A program made the position numbers and the translations under genes. The notes beneath the pieces are model-generated. The model had not been told where the DNA came from and did not search any database. It saw only the letters and a list, made by a program, of their open reading frames with translations. From contig JABCZD010000003.1 of assembly GCA_013289855.1 (NCBI GenBank), forward strand, positions 62,001-126,000: 64,000 bases of DNA. The letters are read 5' to 3'. Origin of the DNA: Acidobacteriota bacterium. Lineage in GTDB: Bacteria > Acidobacteriota > Terriglobia > Acidiferrales > UBA7541. Below, one piece after another: positions 8,228 to 16,672 of this stretch (the first letter of the stretch is position 1; every line of letters begins with the position of its first letter).

Positions 8228-10567
8228 ATGCGCCGTTGGGGGAAAATCGCAGTATGCCTGGGGATAGCACTGCTCGCCGCAGGATGCCCCAAGGGCCAAA
8301 AAGACTACGACGCAGGGCAAAAGGCTAATGACCTATCGGACTTTGACGACGCTTACGCGTACTACCAGAAAGCACTGAAAACCGATCCAAACAATGCAAG
8401 CTATCGCATCAAGGTGGATCAGGCGCGGTTTGACGCTGGTCAGATGCATTTGCAGCGCGGCTACGCGCAGAAGAAAAAGGGCGATTTGCAGGCCGCGCTG
8501 GGCGAATTTCAGCGCGCTTTGTTCATCGACCCGGCGAGCTCCGTGGCCGAGCAGGAAATAAAGCGGACCTCGGAGCAAATAGCGGAAAACAGTGCGGCGG
8601 CGGAAGCGGCGGCGCAGCCCGAACTCGAAATGGGTGACGCACAGCTGGCGTCGCGGCCTCCGGAACTTAAGCCGCTGTCGAACGCACCCATCACCATGTC
8701 CTACAGCAACGAGGCCAAGATGGTGTACGACACCATCGGCAAGCTGGCGGGGCTGACGGTGATCTACGATCCGGACTTTGTGGCCAAGCAGGTCAAGGGA
8801 CAGCTGAACAATGTGACGCTGGGGCAGGCGCTGGATATCGTGTCGTTGCAGGCCAAGGCGTTCTGGAAGCCGGTGACGGAGAACATTATTTTTGTGGTTC
8901 CCGACCAGCCGCAAAAGCGCCGCGATTATGAAGAAGAAGTGGTGAAGACTTTTTACCTTGGGAACACCGTGCAGCCCCAAGACATTACGGAAATTGTCAC
9001 CGGTTTGCGGCAACTGCTGGACATGAAGAGGCTGCAACAATTGAATTCACAGAACGCCATCATCGCGCGGGATACACCGGACAAGCTGGCGCTGGCGGAA
9101 AAGATGATCCGGGATATCGATAAGGCCAAACCGGAAGTGCTGATTCAGGTGGAGGTGGTGCAGGCCCGGACGGATCGCATGCGCGCCTTAGGAATTCTGC
9201 CGGGACAGACGGCCTCGGCCGCCATCGTGCCGTCCACTACATCAACGACAACCACCACAGGAACGAGCACCTCTTCAACCTCAACGGCCGGTACGATTAC
9301 GCTCAGTCAATTAAAGGGTTTGACGAATTCGGACGTCGTCTTGACCATACCCAGTATTACGGCAAATGCGGTATTGACGGATACCTACACGAAGATCATT
9401 CAGAATCCGGAGATTCGCTCCATCGACGGGCAGCCGGCGAAGCTGAGGGTCGGCGACAAGGTTCCCGTGGCGACAGGCAGCTTCCAGGCCGGCGTCGGCG
9501 TCGGCTCGACGGGCGGCGCTGGTGTAGTCAACCCGCTGGTCAACACGCAATTTCAGTATTTGGACGTCGGCGTGAACGTCGACATTACCCCGCGCGTGCA
9601 TCCAAATCACGACATCAGCATGAAGCTCAAAGTTGAGGTTTCTTCCGTCACCGGTACGTCGACCATCGGCGGAATTCAGCAGCCGATTATCAGCCAGCGC
9701 ACCATCGAGCAGGATATTCGCCTGAAAGAGGGCGAAGTGAGCGTGCTGGGCGGATTGTTTGAAAAGGACGACACGAAAACGTTGAACGGGTGGCCCGGCC
9801 TGGCCAAGATTCCCTTCTTGCGCTATTTCTTTTCCGAAGACAGCAGCGACAAGCAGGACAACGAAGTTTTGATCGTGCTGACACCGCGCATCGTGCGGAT
9901 GCCGGAGTGGAGCAAGTCGAATTTGCAGCCCATGTTCTCTGGAACCGAAACCAACGTACAGGTGCGGCGCGACGCCGAGATTCGTGCGCCGATCGCGCAG
10001 GCGGCCCCGCAAGGACCGGCAGCACAAGGACCGCTCGTGAATCCCGGTGGCGCGCCGGGAGCGACTTCCCCGGTCGCAAACGCGGGACAGCCGGGAAACA
10101 CCAGCAGCGGCACAGCTTCCGGAGCTCCTGCAAGGTTGAAGTTTGAGCCGCAATCGGTGGCGCTAAAAATGGGCCAGGAAGCGACGATAGCCATTGCGGT
10201 GGACAACGTCACCGATCTCTTTTCCATTCCGCTGCTGCTGCAGTTCAATCCCGCGGTGATCAGCATCGAAGAGGTCCAGCAAGCAGTCGGGCAAGGTGGA
10301 AGCGGCGGCTTCTTGTCTGGCGGTGGCACGCAGACCATCGCGGTGGTGGACCGCATCGATAAAGATAGGGGCCAGGCGGTGATTTCCGCCACGCGGCAGC
10401 CCAATACCCCAGGTGTGAGTGGAAGCGGAACGCTGGTGGCGGTGAAGATTAAGGCGTTGGCGCCAGGCACCTCCAACCTCTCAATCGTGCAGGTGAACGC
10501 CAAGGATTCGCAGCAGCGGCTGATTCCCTTGATCACGGGCGAGGCCACAATACAGGTCCAGCCGTAA
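8228..10567 (+). CDS. secretin lipoprotein with TPR and cohesin-like domain (GspD/PilQ-like)
   Basis: The 779-residue outer-membrane secretin starts at an ATG with GGGAG upstream; a start 78 nt earlier lacks one. A lipoprotein signal ends at C20 (LLAAGC). Tetratricopeptide-like repeats follow (about 25-115), then a secretin short domain (about 150-235, APITMSYSNEAKMVYDTIG), an N-domain (about 240-310) and the secretin beta-barrel (about 330-590, with VPVATG and EGEVSVLGGLFEKDD, PRIVRMPEW). The C-terminal 140 residues (RLKFEPQSVALKMGQEATI onward) resemble a cohesin domain with VDNVTDLFSIPLLLQFNPAV. A Thr/Ser-rich insert lies near residue 345. The following two pseudopilin genes suggest a type II secretion or pilus-like apparatus. 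The ATPase and inner membrane platform are not in this window. Confidence 0.9.
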   Translation: MRRWGKIAVCLGIALLAAGCPKGQKDYDAGQKANDLSDFDDAYAYYQKALKTDPNNASYRIKVDQARFDAGQMHLQRGYAQKKKGDLQAALGEFQRALFIDPASSVAEQEIKRTSEQIAENSAAAEAAAQPELEMGDAQLASRPPELKPLSNAPITMSYSNEAKMVYDTIGKLAGLTVIYDPDFVAKQVKGQLNNVTLGQALDIVSLQAKAFWKPVTENIIFVVPDQPQKRRDYEEEVVKTFYLGNTVQPQDITEIVTGLRQLLDMKRLQQLNSQNAIIARDTPDKLALAEKMIRDIDKAKPEVLIQVEVVQARTDRMRALGILPGQTASAAIVPSTTSTTTTTGTSTSSTSTAGTITLSQLKGLTNSDVVLTIPSITANAVLTDTYTKIIQNPEIRSIDGQPAKLRVGDKVPVATGSFQAGVGVGSTGGAGVVNPLVNTQFQYLDVGVNVDITPRVHPNHDISMKLKVEVSSVTGTSTIGGIQQPIISQRTIEQDIRLKEGEVSVLGGLFEKDDTKTLNGWPGLAKIPFLRYFFSEDSSDKQDNEVLIVLTPRIVRMPEWSKSNLQPMFSGTETNVQVRRDAEIRAPIAQAAPQGPAAQGPLVNPGGAPGATSPVANAGQPGNTSSGTASGAPARLKFEPQSVALKMGQEATIAIAVDNVTDLFSIPLLLQFNPAVISIEEVQQAVGQGGSGGFLSGGGTQTIAVVDRIDKDRGQAVISATRQPNTPGVSGSGTLVAVKIKALAPGTSNLSIVQVNAKDSQQRLIPLITGEATIQVQP

Positions 10568-10587
10568 CATCCTGAGACGGAATAGCC

Positions 10588-11112
10588 ATGGGCTCAGATG
10601 GAAAAATCGCGAAGCAAATGCGTGGCGGGATAACTCCCTCGGTGCGTCGTAGAAGTGGAACAACGCAAGCCGGGATGACGCTGCTGGAGTTGATTATCGC
10701 GTGCGCAATCTTGTTGGTGCTGGCGTCCGCGGCGTTGCCCATCGCGCGGTTTTCGGTGTTGCGTCACAAAGAAACGGAATTGCGCAACGACCTGGAGGCC
10801 ATGCGCGACGCCATCGATGCGTACCGGGAATGCGCCGAGAAGCAGCAGATCAAGACCACACCGGGCGGCAGCAATTATCCTCCGGACCTGGACACGCTGG
10901 TGCGGGGCGTACCGCTGACGGCGAGCGCCGACAAGACTATCCGGTTTCTGCGGAAGATTCCTGTGGACCCTATGACTGGGCGAGCGGATTGGGGTTTGCG
11001 CGGCGTGGAAGACGACACCGATTCGCTGACCTGGGGCGGCAAGGACGTCTTTGACGTGTACTCGACGTCGACGGGGACGGCCATGAACGGAACGAGATAT
11101 TCGACTTGGTAG
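10588..11112 (+). CDS. type II secretion GspG-like pseudopilin, first copy
   Basis: This 174-residue protein has a prepilin-type leader: a basic N-terminus then QAG followed by MTLLELIIACAILLVLASAA, with Gly at -1, Met at +1 and Glu at +5. The hydrophobic helix is followed by a soluble head containing RKIPVDPMTGRADWG, typical of GspG. The C-terminus reads NGTRYSTW. It starts 20 nt after the secretin stop, so it should be co-transcribed. The leader is unusually long (about 28 residues). Phe at +1 is replaced by Met, which prepilin peptidases tolerate. Confidence 0.9.
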   Translation: MGSDGKIAKQMRGGITPSVRRRSGTTQAGMTLLELIIACAILLVLASAALPIARFSVLRHKETELRNDLEAMRDAIDAYRECAEKQQIKTTPGGSNYPPDLDTLVRGVPLTASADKTIRFLRKIPVDPMTGRADWGLRGVEDDTDSLTWGGKDVFDVYSTSTGTAMNGTRYSTW

Positions 11113-11188
11113 AGCCCTTCGGCCTGGGGATAGCGCACCAAGCGGTTGAGAGCATCGCTCATTTGTTTTTGTTTCACGGGAGCCGAGA

Positions 11189-11632
11189 TTGAAGAGTCTG
11201 TTGCAAACAGCGGGTCGGTCGAACGTGGCGCGCAGTAGGGCGCGGCGGTGGCGAACCTCCGGGTTCACGCTGATCGAGTTGATGATCGTCATCACCATTA
11301 TTTTGATCCTGCTGGGCATCGCGGCGGGAAGGTACACCCAGTCCGTGCATCGCGCGCGCGAAGCGGTGTTACGGCAGGACTTGTATGAATTGCGCAAAGC
11401 AATCGACAACTACACGCTGGATAAGCAAGCCGCGCCGCAATCCCTGGACGATATGGTGCAGGCGAAGTATCTGCATTCCGTTCCCATTGATCCGATGACG
11501 CGCCAGGCGGATTGGGTTCCGGTATTCGAGAATGTGGTGCTGAGCCCGGATCAGAACAGCACCGGCATGACCGACGTGCATTCCAACAGCGGAGAAATCG
11601 CGCTGGACGGCACCGCCTATAACACCTGGTAG
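11189..11632 (+). CDS. type II secretion GspG-like pseudopilin, second copy
   Basis: The 147-residue protein has a prepilin leader ending in SG before FTLIELMIVITIILILLGIAAG, with Glu at +5. The head contains HSVPIDPMTRQADWV and ends in TAYNTW, both closely matching the previous gene, so the pair are paralogs. I chose the TTG at 11189 because CGGGAG lies about 8 nt upstream. A GTG at 11225 is an alternative. It is 76 nt downstream of the first copy on the same strand and probably part of the same operon, which may end near the hairpin at 11709. Confidence 0.88.
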   Translation: MKSLLQTAGRSNVARSRARRWRTSGFTLIELMIVITIILILLGIAAGRYTQSVHRAREAVLRQDLYELRKAIDNYTLDKQAAPQSLDDMVQAKYLHSVPIDPMTRQADWVPVFENVVLSPDQNSTGMTDVHSNSGEIALDGTAYNTW

Positions 11633-11708
11633 ATGGTAGACCACAACCCCTAACGTCGGCAGTGGTGCTGCAAGACGCCGCGCCTCATGCGCTCCAACAA
11701 AGATGAAA

Positions 11709-11737
11709 ACGGCTCAGGATGGAGCATCCTGAGCCGT
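11709..11737 (-). terminator. 13-bp stem hairpin, intrinsic terminator
   Basis: A perfect 13-bp stem (ACGGCTCAGGATG paired with its complement) closes a 3-nt loop. Reading the minus strand, TTTT follows the stem, which fits a terminator for the small gene at 11778-11912. On the plus strand the run after the stem is only AACATTT, so termination of the pseudopilin operon is possible but weaker. Confidence 0.75.
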
Positions 11738-11777
11738 AACATTTAAACTGACGAGTGGGTTCGCTTGTACAACGCTC

Positions 11778-11912
11778 TTACTTCGGAGAGCTGCCATCCA
11801 CATATTTCGTGATTGTGATGTCGGACGTCTTCATTGAAATGTTCTTTCCCGTTTTGATGTTCGCCGTCAGCTTCGGCGCCTTGGTAATCTTCTTCGATGG
11901 TTTGCTGGTCAC
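11778..11912 (-). CDS. small basic protein, 44 residues, unknown function
   Basis: Reading the minus strand, a GTG at 11912 opens a 44-codon frame ending TAA at 11778. It is too short for usual gene length cut-offs. The GTG is preceded by CGGAGGAGGAATAAA, one of the strongest Shine-Dalgarno sequences in the window. The stop is followed 40 nt later by the terminator hairpin at 11709. The protein is Lys-rich and starts MTSKPSKKITKAPKLTANIK; it ends YVDGSSPK. I see no transmembrane helix or known motif. The pairing of a strong ribosome binding site with a terminator is why I call it a gene. Function unknown; a DNA- or RNA-binding small protein or a peptide is possible but only inference. Confidence 0.6.
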   Translation of the reverse strand: MTSKPSKKITKAPKLTANIKTGKNISMKTSDITITKYVDGSSPK

Positions 11913-12198
11913 TTTATTCCTCCTCCGAGAGTTTAGTACTGCAAAATGGCGGAACGTCCCACCTCTGGTGCTGCAACCGAAAGAGCAATTAGGCTGCCGG
12001 AAGAAGCAAGATTTAGGAGATAAGAAAAAAATTGAAAAGCAAAGACTTACATGAAGAACTGCTTTACCGAGGAGAAGTCAACCGCCGGATCGGTAAAAGT
12101 TTAACCAGCGGATGGTTAAAAAGTGACCGCCTCCAGGTTGCAGCGCCTGCGCGACGACTGCGATGCTGCAAATTCGCAAGAATAAGCATTGAAAAATC
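11913..12198. other. intergenic region between small gene and ArsR promoter
   Basis: This stretch lies between the divergent small gene (minus) and the ArsR promoter (plus). Long plus-strand reading frames through it lack protein features and a ribosome binding site. I see no other structure. Confidence 0.5.
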
Positions 12199-12228
12199 CT
12201 TGACAATAAACTTTGTCAAGGCTAACAT
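12199..12228 (+). promoter_or_regulatory. promoter with overlapping inverted repeat, upstream of ArsR gene
   Basis: A consensus -35 TTGACA (12200-12205) is separated by 17 nt from TAACAT (12223-12228), which matches four of six -10 positions. The -35 is part of an inverted repeat CTTGACA/TGTCAAG (12199-12205 and 12214-12220, 8-nt spacer). This is the layout expected of an operator that blocks RNA polymerase. The -10 ends only 7 nt before the GTG start codon at 12236, so the transcript would be leaderless or nearly so. Confidence 0.7.
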
Positions 12229-12235
12229 CTCGCTC

Positions 12236-12880
12236 GTGCTCGACATTCAAGTCATCGATGATCCGGCCGCGGCGACGGTGGCTTTGGAGCCCATGCGGAG
12301 TCGATTGCTCTCCGAACTGGCCGTGCCCGCCTCAGCGGCGACCTTGGCTACGCGGCTTGGCCTGGCTCGGCAGAAAGTCAACTACCATCTGCGCGGGCTG
12401 GAGACGCACGGGCTGGTGCGGCTGGCCGAGGAACGCAAGTGGGGCGGGCTGACGGAACGACTGCTCGTAGCGACGGCCGCTTCCTATGTCGTTTCGCCGG
12501 GCGCACTGGGGCCGGTCGCCGCGGACCCGAATCGGGAAATGGATAGGCTGTCCGCGAGCTATCTCATCGCCCTAGGCGCACGGGTCGTCAGGGAGGTTGG
12601 CGATCTTGTTCGTCGTGCGAAAGAGACGGACAAACGCCTGGCGACCCTGGCAGTGGATACCGAGGTTCGCTTCCGGTCGGCGACGGACCGGGCGGCTTTC
12701 AGCAACGAACTCACCGAGGCCATCACGAAACTGGTTGCGAAGTACCACGATGCATCCGCCCTCGGCGGCCGCGCGCATCGCCTGGTGGTCGTGGCGCACC
12801 CACTTCCGCAGAACGTGCCGCAAAACCTGCCGCAGAAATCCGATCCCCCGGTCGCTGCAAAATTCAAGGAGCCATCATGA
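12236..12880 (+). CDS. ArsR-family winged-helix transcriptional regulator
   Basis: The 214-residue protein has an ArsR-like winged helix near its N-terminus (SRLLSELAVPASAATLATRL, QKVNYHLRGLETHGLVRLAE). The recognition helix region is QKVNYHL. The C-terminal part (about 95-214) is helical and may sense a ligand or dimerise. I chose GTG at 12236, which lies immediately after the promoter; longer starts to 12032 would put the promoter inside the gene. Its stop overlaps the ATG of the next gene by 4 bp (ATGA), so the two are translationally coupled. ArsR plus SRPBCC pairs are a known pattern in which the regulator controls the partner. The inverted repeat in its own promoter suggests autorepression. 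Confidence 0.85.
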   Translation: MLDIQVIDDPAAATVALEPMRSRLLSELAVPASAATLATRLGLARQKVNYHLRGLETHGLVRLAEERKWGGLTERLLVATAASYVVSPGALGPVAADPNREMDRLSASYLIALGARVVREVGDLVRRAKETDKRLATLAVDTEVRFRSATDRAAFSNELTEAITKLVAKYHDASALGGRAHRLVVVAHPLPQNVPQNLPQKSDPPVAAKFKEPS

Positions 12881-13713
12881 GCGTGAAGAAAGAAGCCTCC
12901 GGACGCCATTTCGTCCAGGTCGAAGTCGAAGTCCCCGGCACGCCGGAGGAAGTCTGGCGGGCTATCGCTACCGGACCGGGTATTTCGTCCTGGTTCGTGC
13001 CGGCGGAGTTCGAGATGCGCGACGGGAAGCCCGTTGCGGTGAAGCTGGACTTCGGGCCGGGTATGGAGTCCAGTTCCGCGGTGACGACCTGGGATCCGCC
13101 GCGGAAATATGGCGCCGAGGCCCCTGGCTGGGCCCCGGGCTCGCCGGTCATCGCGGACGAGTGGAGCGTCGAAGCGCGCGCGGGAGGCACCTGCATTGTC
13201 CGCGTGGTGCATAGCCTCTTCGCCAGCACGGACGATTGGGATAACCAACTCGAAGGCACGGAATCCGGCTGGCCGGGATTCTTCCGCATCCTGAAGATCT
13301 ATCTCACGCATTTCCGCGGGCAACACTCCGCGATGATGCAGTGGATGGCCCCTGCCGCGGGAACCGAAGGGGAGGCCTGGGAAACGCTGACTGCGGCATT
13401 GGGGCTGAAAGGCGTGAGCGCCGGGCAGCGTTGGACCGCCCCGGCGGGCGTCCCCGCGCCCAATAGCGTGGTGGAGGGCGTGGTGGAGCACGTCAGCCAG
13501 AGTCCATGCAACGCCCTGGTGCGGCTCGACAAGCCGGGACCGGGCACGGCAGCGCTGGGCGCCTGCGACTTCGGCGGCCAGAGCATGGTCACACTAAACT
13601 TCTACCTCTACGGCGATCATGCGGCCGGGACTGTCGCCCGCGAAACGCCGCTCTGGGAAGGGTGGATTCAAGAACGCTTCCCCACGCCGCCCGAGACGAG
13701 CAAGAGTGCATGA
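12877..13713 (+). CDS. SRPBCC/AHSA1-like domain protein
   Basis: At 278 residues the protein opens with an AHSA1-type SRPBCC fold (about 8-165): VQVEVEVPGTPEEVWRAIAT, GPGISSWFVPAEF, TTWDPPRKYGAEAPGW and RVVHSLFAS. Such folds form a deep hydrophobic pocket for ligands. The C-terminal 110 residues are not part of the standard domain and are unassigned. It overlaps the ArsR gene by 4 bp and should be made with it. Role unknown; pocket-forming partner of a regulator or a detoxification protein are both possible. Confidence 0.85.
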   Translation: MSVKKEASGRHFVQVEVEVPGTPEEVWRAIATGPGISSWFVPAEFEMRDGKPVAVKLDFGPGMESSSAVTTWDPPRKYGAEAPGWAPGSPVIADEWSVEARAGGTCIVRVVHSLFASTDDWDNQLEGTESGWPGFFRILKIYLTHFRGQHSAMMQWMAPAAGTEGEAWETLTAALGLKGVSAGQRWTAPAGVPAPNSVVEGVVEHVSQSPCNALVRLDKPGPGTAALGACDFGGQSMVTLNFYLYGDHAAGTVARETPLWEGWIQERFPTPPETSKSA

Positions 13714-13787
13714 TCGCGTGGTCATGGGGAGTCGTTCCACTTCGACGATTTCGTCGGCTTACGGGAAACTTGGGCGCGTCGAGAAAA

Positions 13788-16268
13788 TCATTCCGAGCGC
13801 AGCGCTTGTATGACGTCGACGCGGGCGGCGCGTGCCGCCGGGAGCATCGAAGCGACTACCGCCGCGCCTAACAGCACCAACGCAGAAACGATCACGGGCA
13901 GTGCGCCCGGCATTTTTAATTCGCCGAAATAACTGCCTGCCACACGCGCAACGACGAGCCCAAACGCCGCGCCCGCCAGAACGCCAACGCTCGCCATCAG
14001 AACGCCTTCTACGACCACGCCTTTGAGCAGATTTTCCGGCTGTGACCCCAGCGCCAAGCGGATGCCGAATTCGCGAGTTCGCGCGCTGACAGAAAACGCC
14101 AGTACGCCCGCGACGCCAACGACAGCGATCAGCAGCGCGACCGCTGCGAACACGCCAAAGACCAGGGAGTTTAAGCGGTCTGGCGCGAGCACTTTTGCAC
14201 GGATGTCTTCGAGAGTGGCGGCGTGCTCAACGGGTTCATCTGCGGACATCTGCCGGATAATTTGCGTTACCGGGGTCACCAGCGAATAAGGATTTGCGGC
14301 GGTGGTGTGGATGAAGAGGTGACCGCCGTACATTCCGCCATCTGCGAAGGAGCTATAAATGGTGGAGGTGGGCACAGGAACGATATGTGCGTCGTCCACA
14401 TCAGCGGCGACCCCGATGATGCGGTGTGGCGACGTAAGTCGCGCCTTTTCGCTCGCAGTGCCCTCCATAAACTCGAGCACGGGATCGGTCCAATAGACAT
14501 GCCGATTGATCGGATCCTGACCAGGAAACATGTGCTGCGCCAGAGTTGCGCTGACGATCACGACCGGTTCTTGATTCTGGTCATCAAGCGCGTTGAAATC
14601 GCGGCCGGCAATAATGGGAACGCCGAGCGCGGTGAAAAAGCCGGGAGAGACGTCACGCCACAGCGCGCGAGGATCGTCTTTGCCATGGACGTGACCATCA
14701 CCGGAGAATTGCAAGCCTACACCGAAGTCGTTCGCATCACGCCACGGAGCGATCATGCCGACAGCCGTCTCGCTGACGCCGGGTAGCGCATCGATTTGAC
14801 GTATCGCCTCCTTATAAAAATCGAGGACTTGCTGCGGGGTTTTTCCGTAGGTCGGCGCCGGAACGTCGATGGCGAGGACGTGACGCGTATCGACACCCGT
14901 CTGGATCGTTTGCAACGCGATCAGCGTAGTGATCAACATACATGCGCCGGCGAGCAGCACGAAAGACGCGGCGATTTGCGTGACCGCGAAGATGCGTTGG
15001 CGGCGGCTGGTGCTGCTGGTGATGCGCACGCTGCCGCTCGCCAGGTTCATGCCGTTCGATGCGTTAGCCGAGGGCAGGCGCGGCACAAATGCCAAAATCA
15101 CCGCGGCGACTACTGCCAGCGCCACTCCCACCCAGAGCAGGCTGGAATCAACCGTCAAATCCAGTGCGCGAATGGAGAAGCGCGAGGCGTATCGCGCCAG
15201 GACCGTGACCAATGGCTGCGCGATTATTACGGCGATGGCTGCGCCCGCGCCGCAGAGCAGAAGGCTTTCGGCTAACAACATGCGGCGCAGCGCGCCAGTG
15301 CTTGCGCCCAGCGCGGTGCGGATCGAGAGTTCGCCCTCGCGGCGAACCGTGCGCGCGAGAATCAGGTTGGCAACGTTCGAGCAGGCGATGATGAAGACGA
15401 GGCCCGAGGCCGCGAGAAGGACGAGGAGAACGGTACGCGCGCCGGAAGTAATCTGGTCCTTGAGCATCTTGGCATCAATGCGGAAGCCGCCGCTATCGGG
15501 ATACGCATCGGGGTGGTCCTTCTGCATAGAGGCATACGCGGTGCGCAACTCGTTGCGAGCCTGGTCTAGAGTGACGCCGGGAGCAAGCTTACCGAAGAGT
15601 TCGGTCATGCGATGGACGCGGCCCGTGACCATCGTGGCGGAAAGATGATGCGGGCTGGTGACGAGGTTGCTAATTATCTCCGTGTCCGCGGGATACGGCA
15701 CACAGGGTTCTAGGACGCCGATGACCGTGGCGGAACGATCGCCAATGCTGCTGAGGCGAACTGTTTTGCCGATCACGCTGGGATCTTTTTTGTAAACGGT
15801 GGACCAGAAGCGATAGGTGAGTACGATGACGCCAGCGGCGTTGGAACCGTCGTCTTGCGGTCCGATGAGGCGGCCGAGAACAGGCCGCAGACCCATGACT
15901 TCAAAGTAGTTGCCGCCGGCGACGCCACCTCGAACGACGCGAGGTTCACCAAGTCCGACCATAGTAAAATCCATCGTCGAGAAATCGCCAAACTCGCTCA
16001 CGGAGTGCACGCTGGCTTCGATGTCCTTGATTTCGGGCACGGAGAATGTGGTGTTGTCTTCTCCCATGCTGGGGGCGCTTTGCCGGATGTACATGAGCCG
16101 GTTCTCGTCACGGTTGACGAGCGGCTTGAGCAGGACACCTCGCACGAGGGTGAAGATGGCCGCGTTGGCCCCGATGCCAAGCGCCAGCGTGAGGATCACA
16201 ATCGTCGCCAGCCCTTTGCTGTGCATCAGCGAGTGGAACGCAACTCTTAGATCGCGGAAAAATGACAT
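13788..16268 (-). CDS. FtsX/MacB-type permease, ADOP family
   Basis: This 826-residue membrane protein follows the acidobacterial duplicated orphan permease plan. It has an N-terminal transmembrane helix (GLATIVILTLALGIGANAAIF), a MacB-like periplasmic domain, three helices with FIIACSNVANLILARTVRR, a second periplasmic domain and a final three-helix FtsX module (TREFGIRLALGSQPENLLKG). I chose ATG 16268 since GGGGAG precedes it; an upstream start at 16325 would add 19 residues that lack this support. No ABC ATPase gene is next to it, as usual for the family. It probably helps export or lipoprotein handling with an ATPase encoded elsewhere. Substrate unknown. Confidence 0.9.
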   Translation of the reverse strand: MSFFRDLRVAFHSLMHSKGLATIVILTLALGIGANAAIFTLVRGVLLKPLVNRDENRLMYIRQSAPSMGEDNTTFSVPEIKDIEASVHSVSEFGDFSTMDFTMVGLGEPRVVRGGVAGGNYFEVMGLRPVLGRLIGPQDDGSNAAGVIVLTYRFWSTVYKKDPSVIGKTVRLSSIGDRSATVIGVLEPCVPYPADTEIISNLVTSPHHLSATMVTGRVHRMTELFGKLAPGVTLDQARNELRTAYASMQKDHPDAYPDSGGFRIDAKMLKDQITSGARTVLLVLLAASGLVFIIACSNVANLILARTVRREGELSIRTALGASTGALRRMLLAESLLLCGAGAAIAVIIAQPLVTVLARYASRFSIRALDLTVDSSLLWVGVALAVVAAVILAFVPRLPSANASNGMNLASGSVRITSSTSRRQRIFAVTQIAASFVLLAGACMLITTLIALQTIQTGVDTRHVLAIDVPAPTYGKTPQQVLDFYKEAIRQIDALPGVSETAVGMIAPWRDANDFGVGLQFSGDGHVHGKDDPRALWRDVSPGFFTALGVPIIAGRDFNALDDQNQEPVVIVSATLAQHMFPGQDPINRHVYWTDPVLEFMEGTASEKARLTSPHRIIGVAADVDDAHIVPVPTSTIYSSFADGGMYGGHLFIHTTAANPYSLVTPVTQIIRQMSADEPVEHAATLEDIRAKVLAPDRLNSLVFGVFAAVALLIAVVGVAGVLAFSVSARTREFGIRLALGSQPENLLKGVVVEGVLMASVGVLAGAAFGLVVARVAGSYFGELKMPGALPVIVSALVLLGAAVVASMLPAARAARVDVIQALRSE

Positions 16269-16672
16269 GTTTCGTCTCCCCTCGGCGTCTATCAGCACCA
16301 CGCGTGCCAATAGAAAGACCCACATTGTAAATCACTTACCACAACCTGCGTCGTCAAGGGGTGGTCGTTTTCGGCCGCCAACGTCCCAAATTCGGACACC
16401 CGTTAATCTGGCAATTGGACTCCTTTGGGTGGCTATGAATACTGCTATGCCTATCCCTTATGATGAAGCGAATCTCCCCCGACGCCGCGATTTTACATTG
16501 ATTTGACACTTCACTGACAATTCCACCGTTCGCGAAGGTTAAATGAACTCGTGTCGGAAAGACTGAAGGCTAAGGAGATTCTAGAAAATCAACCCATCCT
16601 TAGATAATTCTTGTTCGACGGAAAAAAGTGCACAGGGAGACCAGCGAAAAGCTTTCAGGATAAGGAGACTTT
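16269..16672. other. intergenic region between divergent genes
   Basis: This 404-base region holds the upstream parts of the ADOP gene (minus) and the beta-propeller gene (plus). A TTGACA lies at 16503-16508, but no good -10 follows at 16-18 nt. Inverted arms CTAAGGA (16570) and TCCTTAG (16597) flank a 20-nt loop; their significance is uncertain. GATAAGGAG before 16673 is a ribosome binding site. Confidence 0.5.

Noticed and set aside
11755-12054. 99-codon plus-strand frame with hydrophobic residues
   Set aside because: It is the complement of the 44-residue minus-strand gene; its hydrophobicity mirrors the Lys-rich codons, and it has no ribosome binding site.
12032-12235. Upstream extension of the ArsR gene
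   Set aside because: The extension would contain the promoter and inverted repeat and has no conserved protein features.
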